A stretch of DNA of 64,000 nt from Siderastrea radians (Eukaryota; Cnidaria; Anthozoa; Scleractinia; Rhizangiidae): the NCBI GenBank assembly GCA_964017195.1, contig OZ024887.1, positions 59,411,311 to 59,475,310 of the forward strand. The letters run 5' to 3'. Below the pieces are notes generated by a model. That model saw only the letters and a list, made by a program, of their open reading frames with translations, had not been told where the DNA came from and did no database searches. The position numbers and the translations under genes are program-made. Of the stretch, positions 23,660 to 35,537 are shown in pieces (position 1 is the stretch's first letter; every line of letters begins with the position of its first letter).

Positions 23660-24265
23660 ACAATAAGATAATAGGGAATTACTTAAGAGCTTAGGTATTT
23701 TAAAACTGGTCATTTCCGAGATGCCTTTTAACTCGGTCTTTTTTTGAAAGTAATAGCTTAGTTGTAAACAACTTACAATTTTATCACGACACGTAGAAAT
23801 CGGCTTTGAGTCAAGGTCATCATTGTCTGTCTTAATTCTGATAATTCTGATAATTAAATATTATTTAAATATCAAAAATTATTTCTTATAGGAGAAAGAC
23901 TAAGGAGCTTAAGGATTTTAAAACAGGTCATTTCCCGAGACGCCTTTTAACTCTGTTTTAAGGTATTTATAGCTTAGTTATACATGTAAACAGCTTCCAT
24001 TTTATCCCAGATGTAGAAATCGACTGGTAGTCAAAGGTCATCATGCAGAGTGTGACCAATAAGGTTTCAGATAGTCTTATTCCATTAAATATAATTTCTT
24101 AGGAGAAAGACTAATTTCCGAGATGCCTTTTACTCTGTTTTAAGGTAATAGTTTAGTATACAACTTCCATTTTGCCACCAGACGTAGAAATCGACTCAGT
24201 GGGAGTCAAAGATCATCATTGCCTGTGGCCAATAAGATTTCTGATAGTCTTTCTCTGTGAAATAG
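23660..24265. repeat. Three tandem ~200-bp units
   Basis: Units begin near 23670, 23890 and 24100. Each has CATTTCCGAGATGCCTTTTA, then CTCTGTTTTAAGGTA, then CTTCCATTTT, then GTAGAAATCGACT, then GTCAAAGGTCATCAT and a TCTGATAGTCTT-type end. Unit 3 has lost part of its start. Confidence 0.75.
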
Positions 24266-24389
24266 AGTTTTATCCAAAAGAGATAACAGGCAATTCGTAG
24301 ATGGCCTAAAACATGGCACACGACTGATGCTGATTTTGCGAAACAAGCAACCTGCACCTAGCTACGTTAATGATGAACCAATTTCAATT

Positions 24390-24632
24390 AAGGTTGCTAA
24401 AGTGATGCATGACGCATCAGCCTTGTTTCATAGACCGCAAAGCATCATGTTTGCTATAAATAGGTGTACTGATCACTTTTCTCGCTGAAGGCACTCCAGG
24501 AGAAACCCAAATCATAAAAAAATATACATTTGCTCTTGCTTTGGGACTAATAGTAGCTAGGGAAAAGCAGCCATAACTTAAGCGAGCATGACGCACTGCG
24601 GTCTATGAAACATGCACCACTGAAGCAACCTT
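24390..24632. repeat. Inverted repeat pair, possible small TIR element
   Basis: 24390-24449 (AAGGTTGCTAAAGTGATGC ... TTTCATAGACCGCAAAGC) is mirrored by 24587-24632 (GCGGTCTATGAAACATGC ... TGAAGCAACCTT), with one internal gap. ~137-bp loop between. No target duplication determined. Confidence 0.55.
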
Positions 24633-24661
24633 TTTTGAAACAGGTATATACAAAAAGTAAA

Positions 24662-24886
24662 TATATGGGGGAAAAACGTGTACGTGAACTGCGGATTTAA
24701 GATCGAATATATGGAAGACCATTGCAGTTGTGTGCACAATTTAAGCAGCTGCGAAAAGAAAGCCTGAAAAAATTCAGCCGGAAAAAGCAGGCTTAAAGGG
24801 GATTCGAACCCATATCGCTACGATGCCGGTGTAGCGCTATTACCGAATGAACTTTCAAGCCAACTGGGAGCTGGCCTTTGTGTGAG
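24662..24886 (-). mobile_element. tRNA-derived SINE (minus strand)
   Basis: On the minus strand it opens CAGTTGGCTTGAAAGTTC with a decayed A box, then a B box GGGTTCGAATCCC. The body shares TTCAGGCTTTCTTTTCGCA with the copies at 30437 and 31597. It lies at the start of duplication copy A. Confidence 0.75.
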
Positions 24887-27800
24887 TGCGTAATATACCA
24901 GTGAAAGATAATTTGTGACAGTGAATATATGAAAGAAACCATGTGTGTAATCTGCTGATTAAAAATCGCAATTGAGTGCGCAACTTAAACAGTTGGAAAA
25001 AGAAAGCATTTTTTTTTTCAGGCCTTCTTTTCGCAATTCATCTGATTGTTTTATTACGTTGCGCACACCACTGGGATGGTCTTCCACATATCTGATAAGC
25101 GATATACACTTTAGGAGGTTGACAAAGTTACTTCTTTAGCGGTGATTAGAAAGTCTCCTACAACAGGAACGAGACACCCCTCATTGTACAGGATTCGTAC
25201 GAAACAGTCCGAATTAGCAACCCCAAGAGAGAAGTTATTTCCGAATGTAACCCTCTTCTCAGGGCATTCTCTTTCTTAGGCCTGGTTTTTCTAGTGACGC
25301 ACGTACAAGTGTACACAAAGTACAACAGCAAAGTCCATTCTTGAGATACAATGGTCAACACAAGGCTCAAAATGTTCTCAATCATACCCAGTCTCCTTAA
25401 AAGTTTATTATCACATTTTTGACGCCTTTCTACCTTAGTAAACTAAGTAAACGACAAGTCTGTGAACATTTGAGAAAAAGTGGGCAAATTTAGGACAATA
25501 GTTGGGATCCTTGAGTCGTTCTTTAAAATAGTGTTTTCTCCTTTTGGGATTATTTAACTCTTCACATGTTTAAGTAACTGCAAAGCATTGGATACAGCTA
25601 CCACCGAAAAGTGCAGTCGAACCTCTCCTTATGGAGACTGTACAACGCAAACAGGTTACTGGATCCGAAAGAGACCAAAATTCATGTAAGACCTTCCTCT
25701 GTAATACAGACTCTCATGCCTGTCCCTCCTTCGGTGTCCGTATGAAAGAGGTTCCATTGTACAGCTTTCATTTGACAAAACAGGATTTTAACCACGGATT
25801 CAACATTTAAAACCACAGTCCATTATTCAAGCTTATGTACAATGTACTTCGTGGATTTGAAAGAGTAAAAAACAGGAAACAACGAAAGAAATCTATTTGA
25901 TATCCATTAAATGTTGTCATTTTAATGGCTTATTTTCAAGAGGGAAACAAATCTTAGTAAAAAATAAACCCTGCAGGAACCAAAAATATAAACGTTTGTA
26001 TCGGCTTTTTGATATTGACGTTAAGTAAGAAATGAAGCAAAAACTTAAATAATGTTCCGCCCGAGGCAAAGGTTTTGATTGGCGCGGAAGGTCCTTCTCA
26101 AGACATACAAAAAGAACAACTGAACAAGCGTTTATCACCTTATTAAATTCCTTTCTCCCTCTATTATTTGCTGTTCATGTTTGAATCTGTAGAGAAACGC
26201 TTCCTGTTACGGTCTTAATCTGATTTTCTTAAAAACGCTCGTGGATGAATAAATATTTCACTCTTCTATTTACTTGCTGACGCTTGTGGACAGCTGTGTC
26301 TTCAGGCTATTGACAAAAAAATATAGTGAATGTGAACAAATTAATCCTTTCAAAACCAGTACCTATGAAATAAATGAATTTTGCGATTGTTAACATAGCT
26401 AAAATAAAAACTAAAACTAAACAAAGGTACTAGCTATTCGAAATATGGTTTTTAAAACTCTTTAATAAGGAAAAGAAATCCTGTCCCAATTTTTTCTCCA
26501 TTATTCTTTCCACTTTTTCTAAACAGCGGTAAAATCTGTGATCTATGGGTGCCTTGAGAGCTAGAAATAGTGGCAAAAATTAACAGGATATCTGATAAAA
26601 TCTATGAGGTTTTAAAAATTGATCTATTGAACCATTTGAAAAGACCAGTCGTAGTGAACCATGCATCAACAACGCAAGCGAGACACCTTTTAATTAAAGC
26701 CAAGGTTACAAAGAGGTAAACGGTATGAAAACCGAATGCAAATTTCATCGCACAACATATCAAAAAACCGAGGACGAAGGGAAAAAACAACAGACCACAA
26801 AAAAAAAAAACCAACAACAAATGGACCAGAAAAAAAAAAAAACAACAAGAAAAAATGCGTTGTACTAGCTAAAATTAATATGGTCACATCTTCAAATTTT
26901 GTCCTGAACCACCTCCGGCCACATCATAAGCAAGCACCACAGGAAAGAAGTTTTCATTCAGCCACATATACCATCTCGTAGGGCATAATTACAGCACCGT
27001 AGGAAAGTACTGCTCAGTAGCTTTCATCTGAATGGTCACACTTTAGGAATTTATCCACAGACGTCAAACGCAGTGGAAAAAACACTTTTTGGGTCAAAAT
27101 CTACATTGACACGGTCAGAAATCCTGCCGCGTTTATCATATGATGTCCACTCGGTGAACGACTGCAGAGCGCCTACAGTATGTCGAGAAGACATAAGGTT
27201 AATACATTAAAAAATCTACGTTAGGCTCAAATACAATTTTTTATTTCTGAAAGAATAAGTAAGAAATAAATGAATCCTTTGTTGATGACTAAATATGTTA
27301 CAGTCGCAGTTTTAATCACAATAAAAAAACCTTTCATTCAAAGAGAAAATTTCATTAAAACTTGTAAATTCCAAAGCTAATGAAGCGAAGGAAAACACAC
27401 CTTCAGTTTTCACATTAAAATATCTCATTCACTACCACTGAAAAACGAATACATCTTTGCCACAGACAAACGTTTAAGGATATACACATGTACCTGTACT
27501 TCAAGAAAATTAGATTTATAAGTATCATGATCATAACCCTGCTATCACTGCATCTGCTCGCTAAAGTAATCTATTCTGTTTATTTACTAACGGAGAGTTT
27601 GATATTGTGAAAACGATAAGGCGGATACATTCTGATCTTCTTTAGACGATAAGAAACTTACCTCTAGCCCTGTTGCGTCGAGGTAAAAGTGAAATTACAG
27701 TCAATCAGGCCGGGCTGATCAAACGTTGTCCTCCACGAATCGCTATACAATTAATGTGTGAATAGAAACAGAGACAGTAAACTAACAGTTCTTCAGCACG

Positions 27801-28849
27801 GAAGGCCAAAATCCATTTTTTGTGAACTGGTGAACATAAATTAACGATCGAGGTGGTCACGAAAAAACGCACGATGAGTTATTAATAAGCTTCCCAACGA
27901 AATTAGACTCGACTGTAGGATTGCACTCCTGTATTCCAAATTGAGGTTTTTGATATATTAAAGCATTCTGAACCGACACCTACTGCTTCTCTTATAATTG
28001 TATTACTGTAAAAGACGTAAATAATTCAAAATCCCTGCAGACTGGAACAATTCACGACACAATATCAAAGTGCAAAGTTAAAATTATCCTTCGGCACTTC
28101 TATATAAACACCACACGCATACTTTAAACCGTTCAAATGAAAGAATTTCTTGTAACTATTATTCTGCAAAATTGTTCTTGTTTTGATATTCTAGTTTTCA
28201 AATTCAAGCACGGCATTCAGTAAAAATAAGTTTTCGATGCGGATATTGAAACAGTCATCTTAAATAATCATGCTTTTTCTTACCGTAGCTAGGGCGAATT
28301 TATCCTAACACTGACTAACACAAGCGCAGTCGTACAACTGCTATACACAACACAAATTGTGTTTTATCGTCCTTATCTCGTTATATCTTACGCATGGTTT
28401 GAGAAAGAGAATTGTTGTATGGTTAACCAACAAAGAAACAAATGAAAACACTCTCCCGCTGTTTTGTTGCACTCTTGCTTTTTATCAGCATAAAATCCTA
28501 AATTTATACGAAACTAAACCAAATCGGCCACACACTTGAGCCCGTCGATAAGGCGAACGTACTCTCTCAACAGATTAGCCAAAGCTTTTGCAAATTAACA
28601 CATCTCCACATGAGGTTATCGAACCGTTATCTTCATCAACTGACTAGACTACACGTAGTCCTCCCGTTCGTCGGTTCAGCAACTGATCTGGCGAGAACAA
28701 ATGATACGTCTACCGCGCAGCATGGACGAAACTAAAACAATTCAGGCAACCACGCAACCACTTGAACCTGTTGCCAAGGCAAACTTGTTCGCTCAGCACA
28801 TTATCCAAGACTTGTACAAATTAACACATCTCCTCATGAGGTTATCGGC

Positions 28850-29190
28850 CCGGGGGGGGGGGGGGAGGGGAGGTACTCCCTTATTCCAGCTAACATAGGT
28901 ATATGGTTTTCGAGCCGTTTTATTTTGAAATAGGGTATAAATTTTCACCATTTTTGAAATAGGGTAAGGTTTGTGCGTTTTGGTCTGGAATTGGCTATGG
29001 TTTTTAGAAGAAGCTACATTTTTATTATTATCTTCTCGTGAGAAGTGTGTTTTGATTAATATCGGAAATTCTTAGCCCTTCCGCAAATGTCTAAGCAAAC
29101 CGAAGCAATTCCCCTGAGCAGTTCTGAAATAGAGCATCGAATTCTCGGTCAGGTCTGAAATAGGGGAAGGAAAATCACCACCGACTAGAC
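28850..29190. mobile_element. Poly-G repeat element with iterated CTGAAATAGGG motif (copy A)
   Basis: Begins GGCCCGGGGGG, continues GAGGTACTCCC, then carries TGAAATAGGGTA-like words about five times (near 28925, 28955, 29130 and 29155). Same organisation as 16372-16755. Its counterpart in copy B is 37695-38060, so it predates the duplication. Confidence 0.6.
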
Positions 29191-30237
29191 AAGCGGTCCT
29201 GCAGTTCACCCAAGAATAGCTAACGAGAAGAACGCACGTACCGCGCACAAAATAAACGCGCTCGCGACCCGCAGGACGCGTTTCCGTTTTGGAAGAGACC
29301 TTCGCACGCGTTCACATTGTCTTCTTTTTCTTAGTGCATCGACCAACATAGATGTGTTCAGTTTGTCATGATCATTGCACTTCAAAGAATAAATGGTCCG
29401 CATCCATGCGGACATGGGATAAGCGTGAAGTGCAGTTTATGAATAACAAGCCACGGAAAAAAGACGACTCTTGTGGATTAAATGCAACTTGTAAATTGCG
29501 ATAAGTTAGTAAGTTGTATTCAGTTTAGTTAAACCATGAAAAGAGGTCGTATTGATTGGTGTGTGAATCTGTTTTCGGATCAAAATTTATGTACTCACTC
29601 ACTTGCTCGCACATACAGCTCACAAGTTGTAGACGAGCACCTAAAATTGTTTTACAAGCTTGGCATGGCAGTAGTGAACGCGTCGAACTGAAAAAGGTGT
29701 TATGCCAGCCAGGTTCTTATCATTACCATTAACATACGAAAATCTGGCAGGTTTGTTGTAAAAACAACCCCCCCAAAAAGGTTCAACTACAGCTTCGTTT
29801 CCATTCCAATGGGCCACTGACCTACTTTCTGGCGGCGAGAAACGTAAAATGACATTTTCCCGAGAAAGAAGTCGTCTGGAAGCGTTGATTTTCCTTTACT
29901 ATTACCATTCGATGATGATAAAGTTTTTTCAATTGTTGTGAAATGTGATGTTGTCCACCGCGAAATTTACGACCCATGTCACGTTCGTTACTTAGCTGTC
30001 ACAGTTATGGTGGCAGAGCCTTTTCGTTTGCCACACCGAAATTATGGAACACCATGCCTGCATGAGGAAGTGAACATAAAGAAAAAACATGGCGGGGGGG
30101 GGATTGATGAATTTTAAGGAAATTGAAAATTGATAAAAAATAAAGGTGAGTTGAAATTAAAATTGAAAGTTAATAATTAATAGATGGACACCAAAACAGT
30201 CCACAAACAACCCCAAGTGCAGTTGCGAAAAGAAAGC

Positions 30238-30402
30238 CTGAAAGCCTTCAGTCAGGGTTCGAATCCCGGCAAACCTGATTTTTTCAGGCTTTCTTTTCGC
30301 AACTGCATAAGTTGCGTTAATAACTGCGAGGATCTTCTTTACATTTATTTCCTTATTCCGCAGTTCAAATATATGAATTTCATATATTCATAATTTCATC
30401 TT
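30238..30402 (+). mobile_element. SINE, 5'-truncated or rearranged copy
   Basis: Carries the B box (GGTTCGAATCC at 30256-30266) and the full 3' body and tail, ending ATATTCATAATTTCA. The A-box half is replaced by an inverted piece of the body (GCGAAAAGAAAGCCTGA). Confidence 0.8.
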
Positions 30403-30436
30403 CATCTTTCCTGGGTATATTACGAACCAATTTAAT

Positions 30437-30644
30437 GACCAGCTCCCAGTTGGCTTGTTAGCTCAATTGGTTAGAGCGCTGCACTGGTATCGCAGAGGTC
30501 AGGGTTCGAATCCCGGCAAGCCTGATTTTTTCAGGCTTTCTTTTCGCAACTGCATAAGTTGCGTTAATAACTGCGAGGATCTTCTTTGCATTTATTTCCT
30601 TATTCCGCAGTTCAAATATATGAATTTCATATATTCATAATTTC

Positions 30645-30645
<1 letters not shown>
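30437..30645 (+). mobile_element. tRNA-derived SINE, near full length
   Basis: tRNA-like head from 30449 with A box TTAGCTCAATTGG (30458-30470) and B box GGTTCGAATCC (30503-30513). Then a hairpin-forming body (CCTGATTTTTTCAGG, then TGCATAAGTTGCG) and an ATATGAATTTCATATATTCAT tail followed by a TTA microsatellite (30647-30681). It is the best copy for defining this family. Fragments recur at 61115-61516. Confidence 0.88.

Positions 30646-30646
<1 letters not shown>

Positions 30647-30681
<35 letters not shown>
30647..30681. repeat. (TTA)n microsatellite at SINE 3' end
   Basis: About eleven TTA units directly after the SINE tail. Confidence 0.9.
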
Positions 30682-31596
30682 GAGATCGATGATGAATTGG
30701 CCTTTTCGTAAAACGTACGCTTTTTTTTCTGTGAAAAGAGACCACCACCTTCTTTACCCCACGGTCTACTGTGGGTCGCTATAGAACATTTGCATTTAGA
30801 ACACCCATATGGTTACACCGCAAACTACAGCAAATGATAAAAAGATGAATTATTAGTGCTCTCATTGGATGCAGCGGTCACAAAACGTTTATTGATGATT
30901 AACCACAAAAGCGATCACCATACGTAAAAAAAAAAAAAGCATAACACTGAAATACTTGCGCGAATATAAAGTGAGAAGAAAGTCAATTAATATTTTGAGG
31001 CCTGAAGGCCATAGTTAGTGGTAACTTTTGACACCAAGTAAACGTCTGCTCAAAATTGGCGATGTTTGGAAAACTGTTTTCTTGTAGATTTTTTGCATAG
31101 CAGATTATTGTTGCAGAAAAACATAGGTAAAAGCTATTTTAGAGCAAAAATAGAGTAGTTCACGTAATAAATCTTTTCACAAAAAAACAGCTGCTTTTAA
31201 CATGATAGATGCTTCGCCATCCATTTCCACAACGAAAGACTTTTATTATCTTTTCGTTTTAAATCTTAAGAATATCCAACACTAAGAGGGTTTTTTGTCA
31301 TCTGCAACAAAAGGCCCTAAATTATCTTGTTTTAACCACCTTGCTGTGATTTTCACTGGAAGAAACTGTCTTAACCTATTTGTGACTAAATCGAGTGTCG
31401 ATTGTGGACGGGAAATGAGCATGCGTTGTTCTTGAATCTGAAACGTGTTGATATTTAAATTCTGATTTTCTGTGTATGAATCTGAAACGGCACTACTTAT
31501 TTCCGCAGGTGAATTTTACACGCAAAACGTAAATATCAGTTTTTCAGCGGGTACTTTCCGACATTCTTATAAAAAGGGTCTTATAAAAAAAAAGAG

Positions 31597-31783
31597 TGTA
31601 TGTGAACTGCGGATTTAAGATCGAACATATGGAAGACCATCGCAGTTGTGTGCGCAATTTAAGCAGGTGCGAAAAGAAAGCCTGAAAAAATTCAGCCAGA
31701 AAAAAGGAGATTCGAACCCATATCGCTGCGATAACGGTGCAGCGCTTTTACCAAATGAGCTTTCAAGCCAACTGGGAGCTGGC
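31597..31783 (-). mobile_element. tRNA-derived SINE (minus), duplication copy of 24662-24886
   Basis: Same position relative to copy B as the SINE at 24662 is to copy A; shares its private changes (GAACTGCGGATTTAAGATCGA). It therefore came with the duplication rather than by separate insertion. Confidence 0.75.
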
Positions 31784-31997
31784 GTTCGTGTGAGTGTGTA
31801 ATATACCAGTGAAAGATAATTTGTGGCAGTGAATATATCAAAGAAACCATATGTGTAAATTGGTGATTAAAAATCGCAATTGTGTGCGCAACTTAAATAG
31901 TTGGTAAAAGAAAGCATATTTTTTTCAGGCCTTCTTTTCGCAATTGTTTTTAAATTAAGTTGCGCACACCACTGGGATGTTCTTCCACATATCCAAT

Positions 31998-32297
31998 TAA
32001 TCCTTCTTCTTTATCCTTCTTAAGTATAATTGCCCAGATGATTGGTCGAGGATTACGTCATATCTTGCTATAATCACCCCGCGCGAGGTAATTATAATCC
32101 TGAAGCACTAATTTTCAAAATGGCCACCGCGCGATTTTTGATGTTTCTCAAGAAAAGAAAAAAGAAAATGCATTTGCTCTGATAATCACCTGAGCAATTA
32201 TACTAAAACAATTATTCTCTTCAGGCTCAGCGAATATTACGGAATAATCCCCTCGACGATTATTCCACAATATTCACTTCGCCTTCGGCGAGTCACC
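31998..32297. mobile_element. Copy-B-specific element (replaces ~80 bp of copy A)
   Basis: ~300 bases absent from copy A. It contains inverted words (TATAATTGCCCAGATGATTG near 32030; TAATCACCTGAGCAATTATA near 32183), ends with TTCACTTCGCCTTCGGCGA, and has AATAATCCCCTCGACGATTA inside. It looks like a partial MITE. Boundaries are approximate. Confidence 0.5.
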
Positions 32298-35200
32298 TCT
32301 CATTGTGCAGGATTCGTACAAAACTGTGCGAATTAGTTACTTTCGAATGTAACCCTCTTCTTAGGGCATTCTCTTTCTTAGGCCTGGCTTTTGTAGTGAC
32401 GCACGTATAAGTGTGCACAAAGCTCAACAACAAAGTCCATACTTGAGATACAATGGTCAACACAAGACTCAAAATGTTTTGATTTTTATCTCCACTTGAT
32501 CTCCAACATATCCAGTCTCTTAAAAGTCATTATCAAATCTTTGACGCCTTTCCGCCTTTCCACCCAAACTAAGTAACCGACAAGTCTGTGAATATTTGAG
32601 AAAAAGTGGGCAAATTTAGGACAATAGTTAGGATCCTTGAGTCGTTCTTAAAATAGTGTTTTCTCCTTTTGGGATTATTTAACTCTTCATATGTTTAAGT
32701 AAGTGCAAAGCATTGGATACAGCTACCGCAGAAACGTGCAGTCGAACCTCTCCACTGGATCCGAAAGAGACCAAAATTCATATCAGATCTACATCTGTAA
32801 TACAGACTCTCATGCCTGTCCCTCCTTCGGTGTGCGTTTGAATCTGGTTCCGTTGTACAAATTTCATTTGACAAGACAGGATTTTAACCACTGATTCAAC
32901 ATTTAAAATTACAGTCCATTATTCAAGCTTATGTACAATGTACTTCGTGGATTTAAAAGAGTAAAAAACAGGAAACGACGAAAGAAATCTATTTGATTAT
33001 GCATTAAATGTTGTCATTTTAATCGCTTTTTATTAAGACGGAAACAAATCTTAGTAAAAATAAACCCTACAGGAACCAAAAATATAAACGTTTGCATTGG
33101 CTTTTTGATATTGCCTTTATAAGTAAGAAATGAAGCAAAAACTTAAATAATGTTTCGCCCGAGGCAAAGGCTTTGATTGGCGAAGGTCCTTCTCAAGACA
33201 TACAAAAAAAGAACAACTGAACAAGCATTTATCACCTTATTAAATCTATTTTTCTCTTTATTATTTGCTCTTCATGTTTGAATTCGTAGAGTAACGCTTA
33301 CTGTTACGGTATTAATCTGATTTTCTTAAAAACGCTTGTGAATGAATAAATATTTCACTATACTATTTACTTGCTAATGCTTGTGGACAGCTGTGTCCTC
33401 AGGCTATTTACAAAATATGGTGCAGTGAATGTGAACAAATTAATCCTTTCAAAACCAGTGCCTATGAAATAAATGAATTTTGCGATTGTTAACATAGCTA
33501 AAATAAAAACTAACTAAACAAAGGTACTAGCTATTCGAAATATATAGTTTTTAAAACTCTTTAATAAGGAAAAGAAATCCTGTCCCAATTTTTTCTCGAT
33601 TATTCTTCCCACTTGTTCTAAACGGCACTTTTGTATGATTTATTCAAAGCGCCAATCTGCGGTAAAATCTTTGATCTATGGGTGCCTTGAGGACTAGAAA
33701 TAGTGGCAGAAATCAACAGAATATCTGATAAAATCTCTGCGGTTTTAAAAAGTGATCTATTGGTCCATTTGAAAAGACCAGTCGTAGTGAACCATGCATG
33801 AGCAACGCAAGCGAGACACCTTTTAATTAAAGCCAAGGTTACAAAGAGGTAAATGGTATGAAAACTGAATCCAAATTTCACCGCACAACATATCAAAAAA
33901 ACGCGGACGTTGAAGTAGCTAAAATTAATATGGTCACATCTTAAAATTTGTCCTGAACCAAAAGTTAGAACCACCTCCGGCCACATAATAAACAGCACCA
34001 CAGGAAAGAACAGTTTTTATTCAGTCACACTCGCATACCACCTCGTACGGCACCATAACAGTAAAGGAAAGCACTGCTCAATAGCTTTCATCTGAACGGT
34101 CACACTTTAGGAATTTATCAATAGACGTCAAACTCAGTGGAAAAACACGTTTTGGCTCAAGGTCTTCACTGACACGGTCAGAAATCCTGCCGCGTTTATA
34201 ATATAATGTCCACTCGGTAAACGACTATCAGGGCGCCTCAGTACAGTATGCCGAGAAGACATAAGGTTAATACATTTAAAAACCTACGTTAGACTCAAAT
34301 GCAATTTTGTATTTCTGGAAGAATAAGTAAGAAATAAATGAATCCTTTGTTGATTACTAAATATGTTACAGTCGCAGTTTTAATCACAATAAAAATCCTT
34401 TCATTCAAAGAGGAAATTTCATTAAAACTTATAAATTCCAAAGCTAATGAAGCGAAGGAAAACACACCTTCAGTTTCCAGTTCAAAATATCTCATTCACT
34501 ACTACTGAAAAATGAATACACCTTTGCCACAGACAAACGTTAAGGATATATACATGTACTTGTACTTCAAGAAAATTAGAGTTATAAGTATCACGATCAT
34601 AACCCTGCTATCACTGCACCTGCTCGCTAAAGTAATTTATTCTGCCGGTTTATTTTCTAACGGAGAGTCTGATATTGTGAAAACGATAAGGCGGATACAT
34701 TCTGATCTTCTTTAAACGATTAGGACTTACCTCTAGCCCTGTTGAGTCGAAGACTGTACCACAATCCTTGAAACTGTAAAAGTGAAATTCCAGTCAATCA
34801 CGTCGGGCTGATCAAACTTTGTCCTCCGGCCACGAATCGCTATACAGTTAACGTGTGAATAGAAACAGAGACAGTAAACTAACAGTTCTTCAGCACGGAA
34901 GGACAAAATCCATTTTTTGTGAACTGGTGAACATAAATTAACGATCGAGGTGGTCAAGAAAAAACGCACGATGAGTTAAGCTTCCCAACGAAATTAGACT
35001 CGACTGTAGGATTGCACTCCTGTATTCCAAATTGAAGTTTTTGATATATTAAAGCATTCTGAACCGACACCCGCCTACTGCTTCTGTTATAATTGTACTA
35101 CTTTAAAAGACGTAAATAATTCAAAATCCCTGCAGACTGGAACAATTCACGACACAATATCAAGGTGCAAAGTTAAATTATCCTTCCGCACTTCTATGTA

Positions 35201-35537
35201 AACACCACACGCAGACTTTAAACCGTTCAAATGAAAGAATTTCTTGTAACTATTATTCTGCAAAATTGTTCTTGTTTAGATATTCTGGTTTTCAAATTCA
35301 AGCACGACTTTCAGTGAAAACAAGTTTTCGATGCGGATGTTGAAACAGTCATCTTAAATAATCATGCTTTTTCTTACCGTAGCTAGAGTGAATTTATCCT
35401 AACACTATGTCGCATGTCGCAAGCGCAGTCGCCTGTAAAACTTTATTCTATTCACAGCGCAAATTGTGTTTTATCGCCCTTATCTCGTTTTATTTTACGC
35501 ATGGTTTGAGAAAGAGAATTGTTGTATGGTTAACCAA

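Larger units (their letters stand above)
24650..29810 (+). repeat. Direct segmental duplication, copy A
   Basis: Matches 31590-39680 in the same orientation and order. Examples: 25158-25385 with 32300-32470; 26602-26820 with 33780-33900; 27480-27660 with 34530-34740; 28340-28860 with 35450-35530 plus 37270-37700; 29206-29530 with 38101-38320 plus 39180-39300. Identity is high by eye (roughly 90%) along the whole length, including indels, with no stretch noticeably better conserved. This argues that the ORFs within it are not genes. Confidence 0.9.
29811..31580 (+). repeat. Segment shared with 51845-52890 (third-copy module)
   Basis: From TGGCGGCGAGAAACGTAAAA (~29830) to TTTTTCAGCGGGTACT (~31550) the order and sequence match 51855-52880. 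This copy differs by carrying the two SINE copies and a TTA microsatellite at ~30180-30681. It sits exactly between duplication copies A and B. Confidence 0.85.

Noticed and set aside
30449..30523. tRNA gene on the plus strand
   Set aside because: Head of a SINE, with a body, an AT-rich tail and a microsatellite directly after it and truncated copies nearby.
33618..34001. 127-codon minus-strand ORF with hydrophobic segments in duplication copy B
   Set aside because: The copy A counterpart is shortened and frame-broken, and divergence is no lower than in surrounding non-coding sequence.
34512..34715. Plus-strand ORF with an N-terminal hydrophobic helix (ISITIITLLSLHLL)
   Set aside because: The copy A version ends early through an indel. 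Similarity between copies is explained by the duplication itself.
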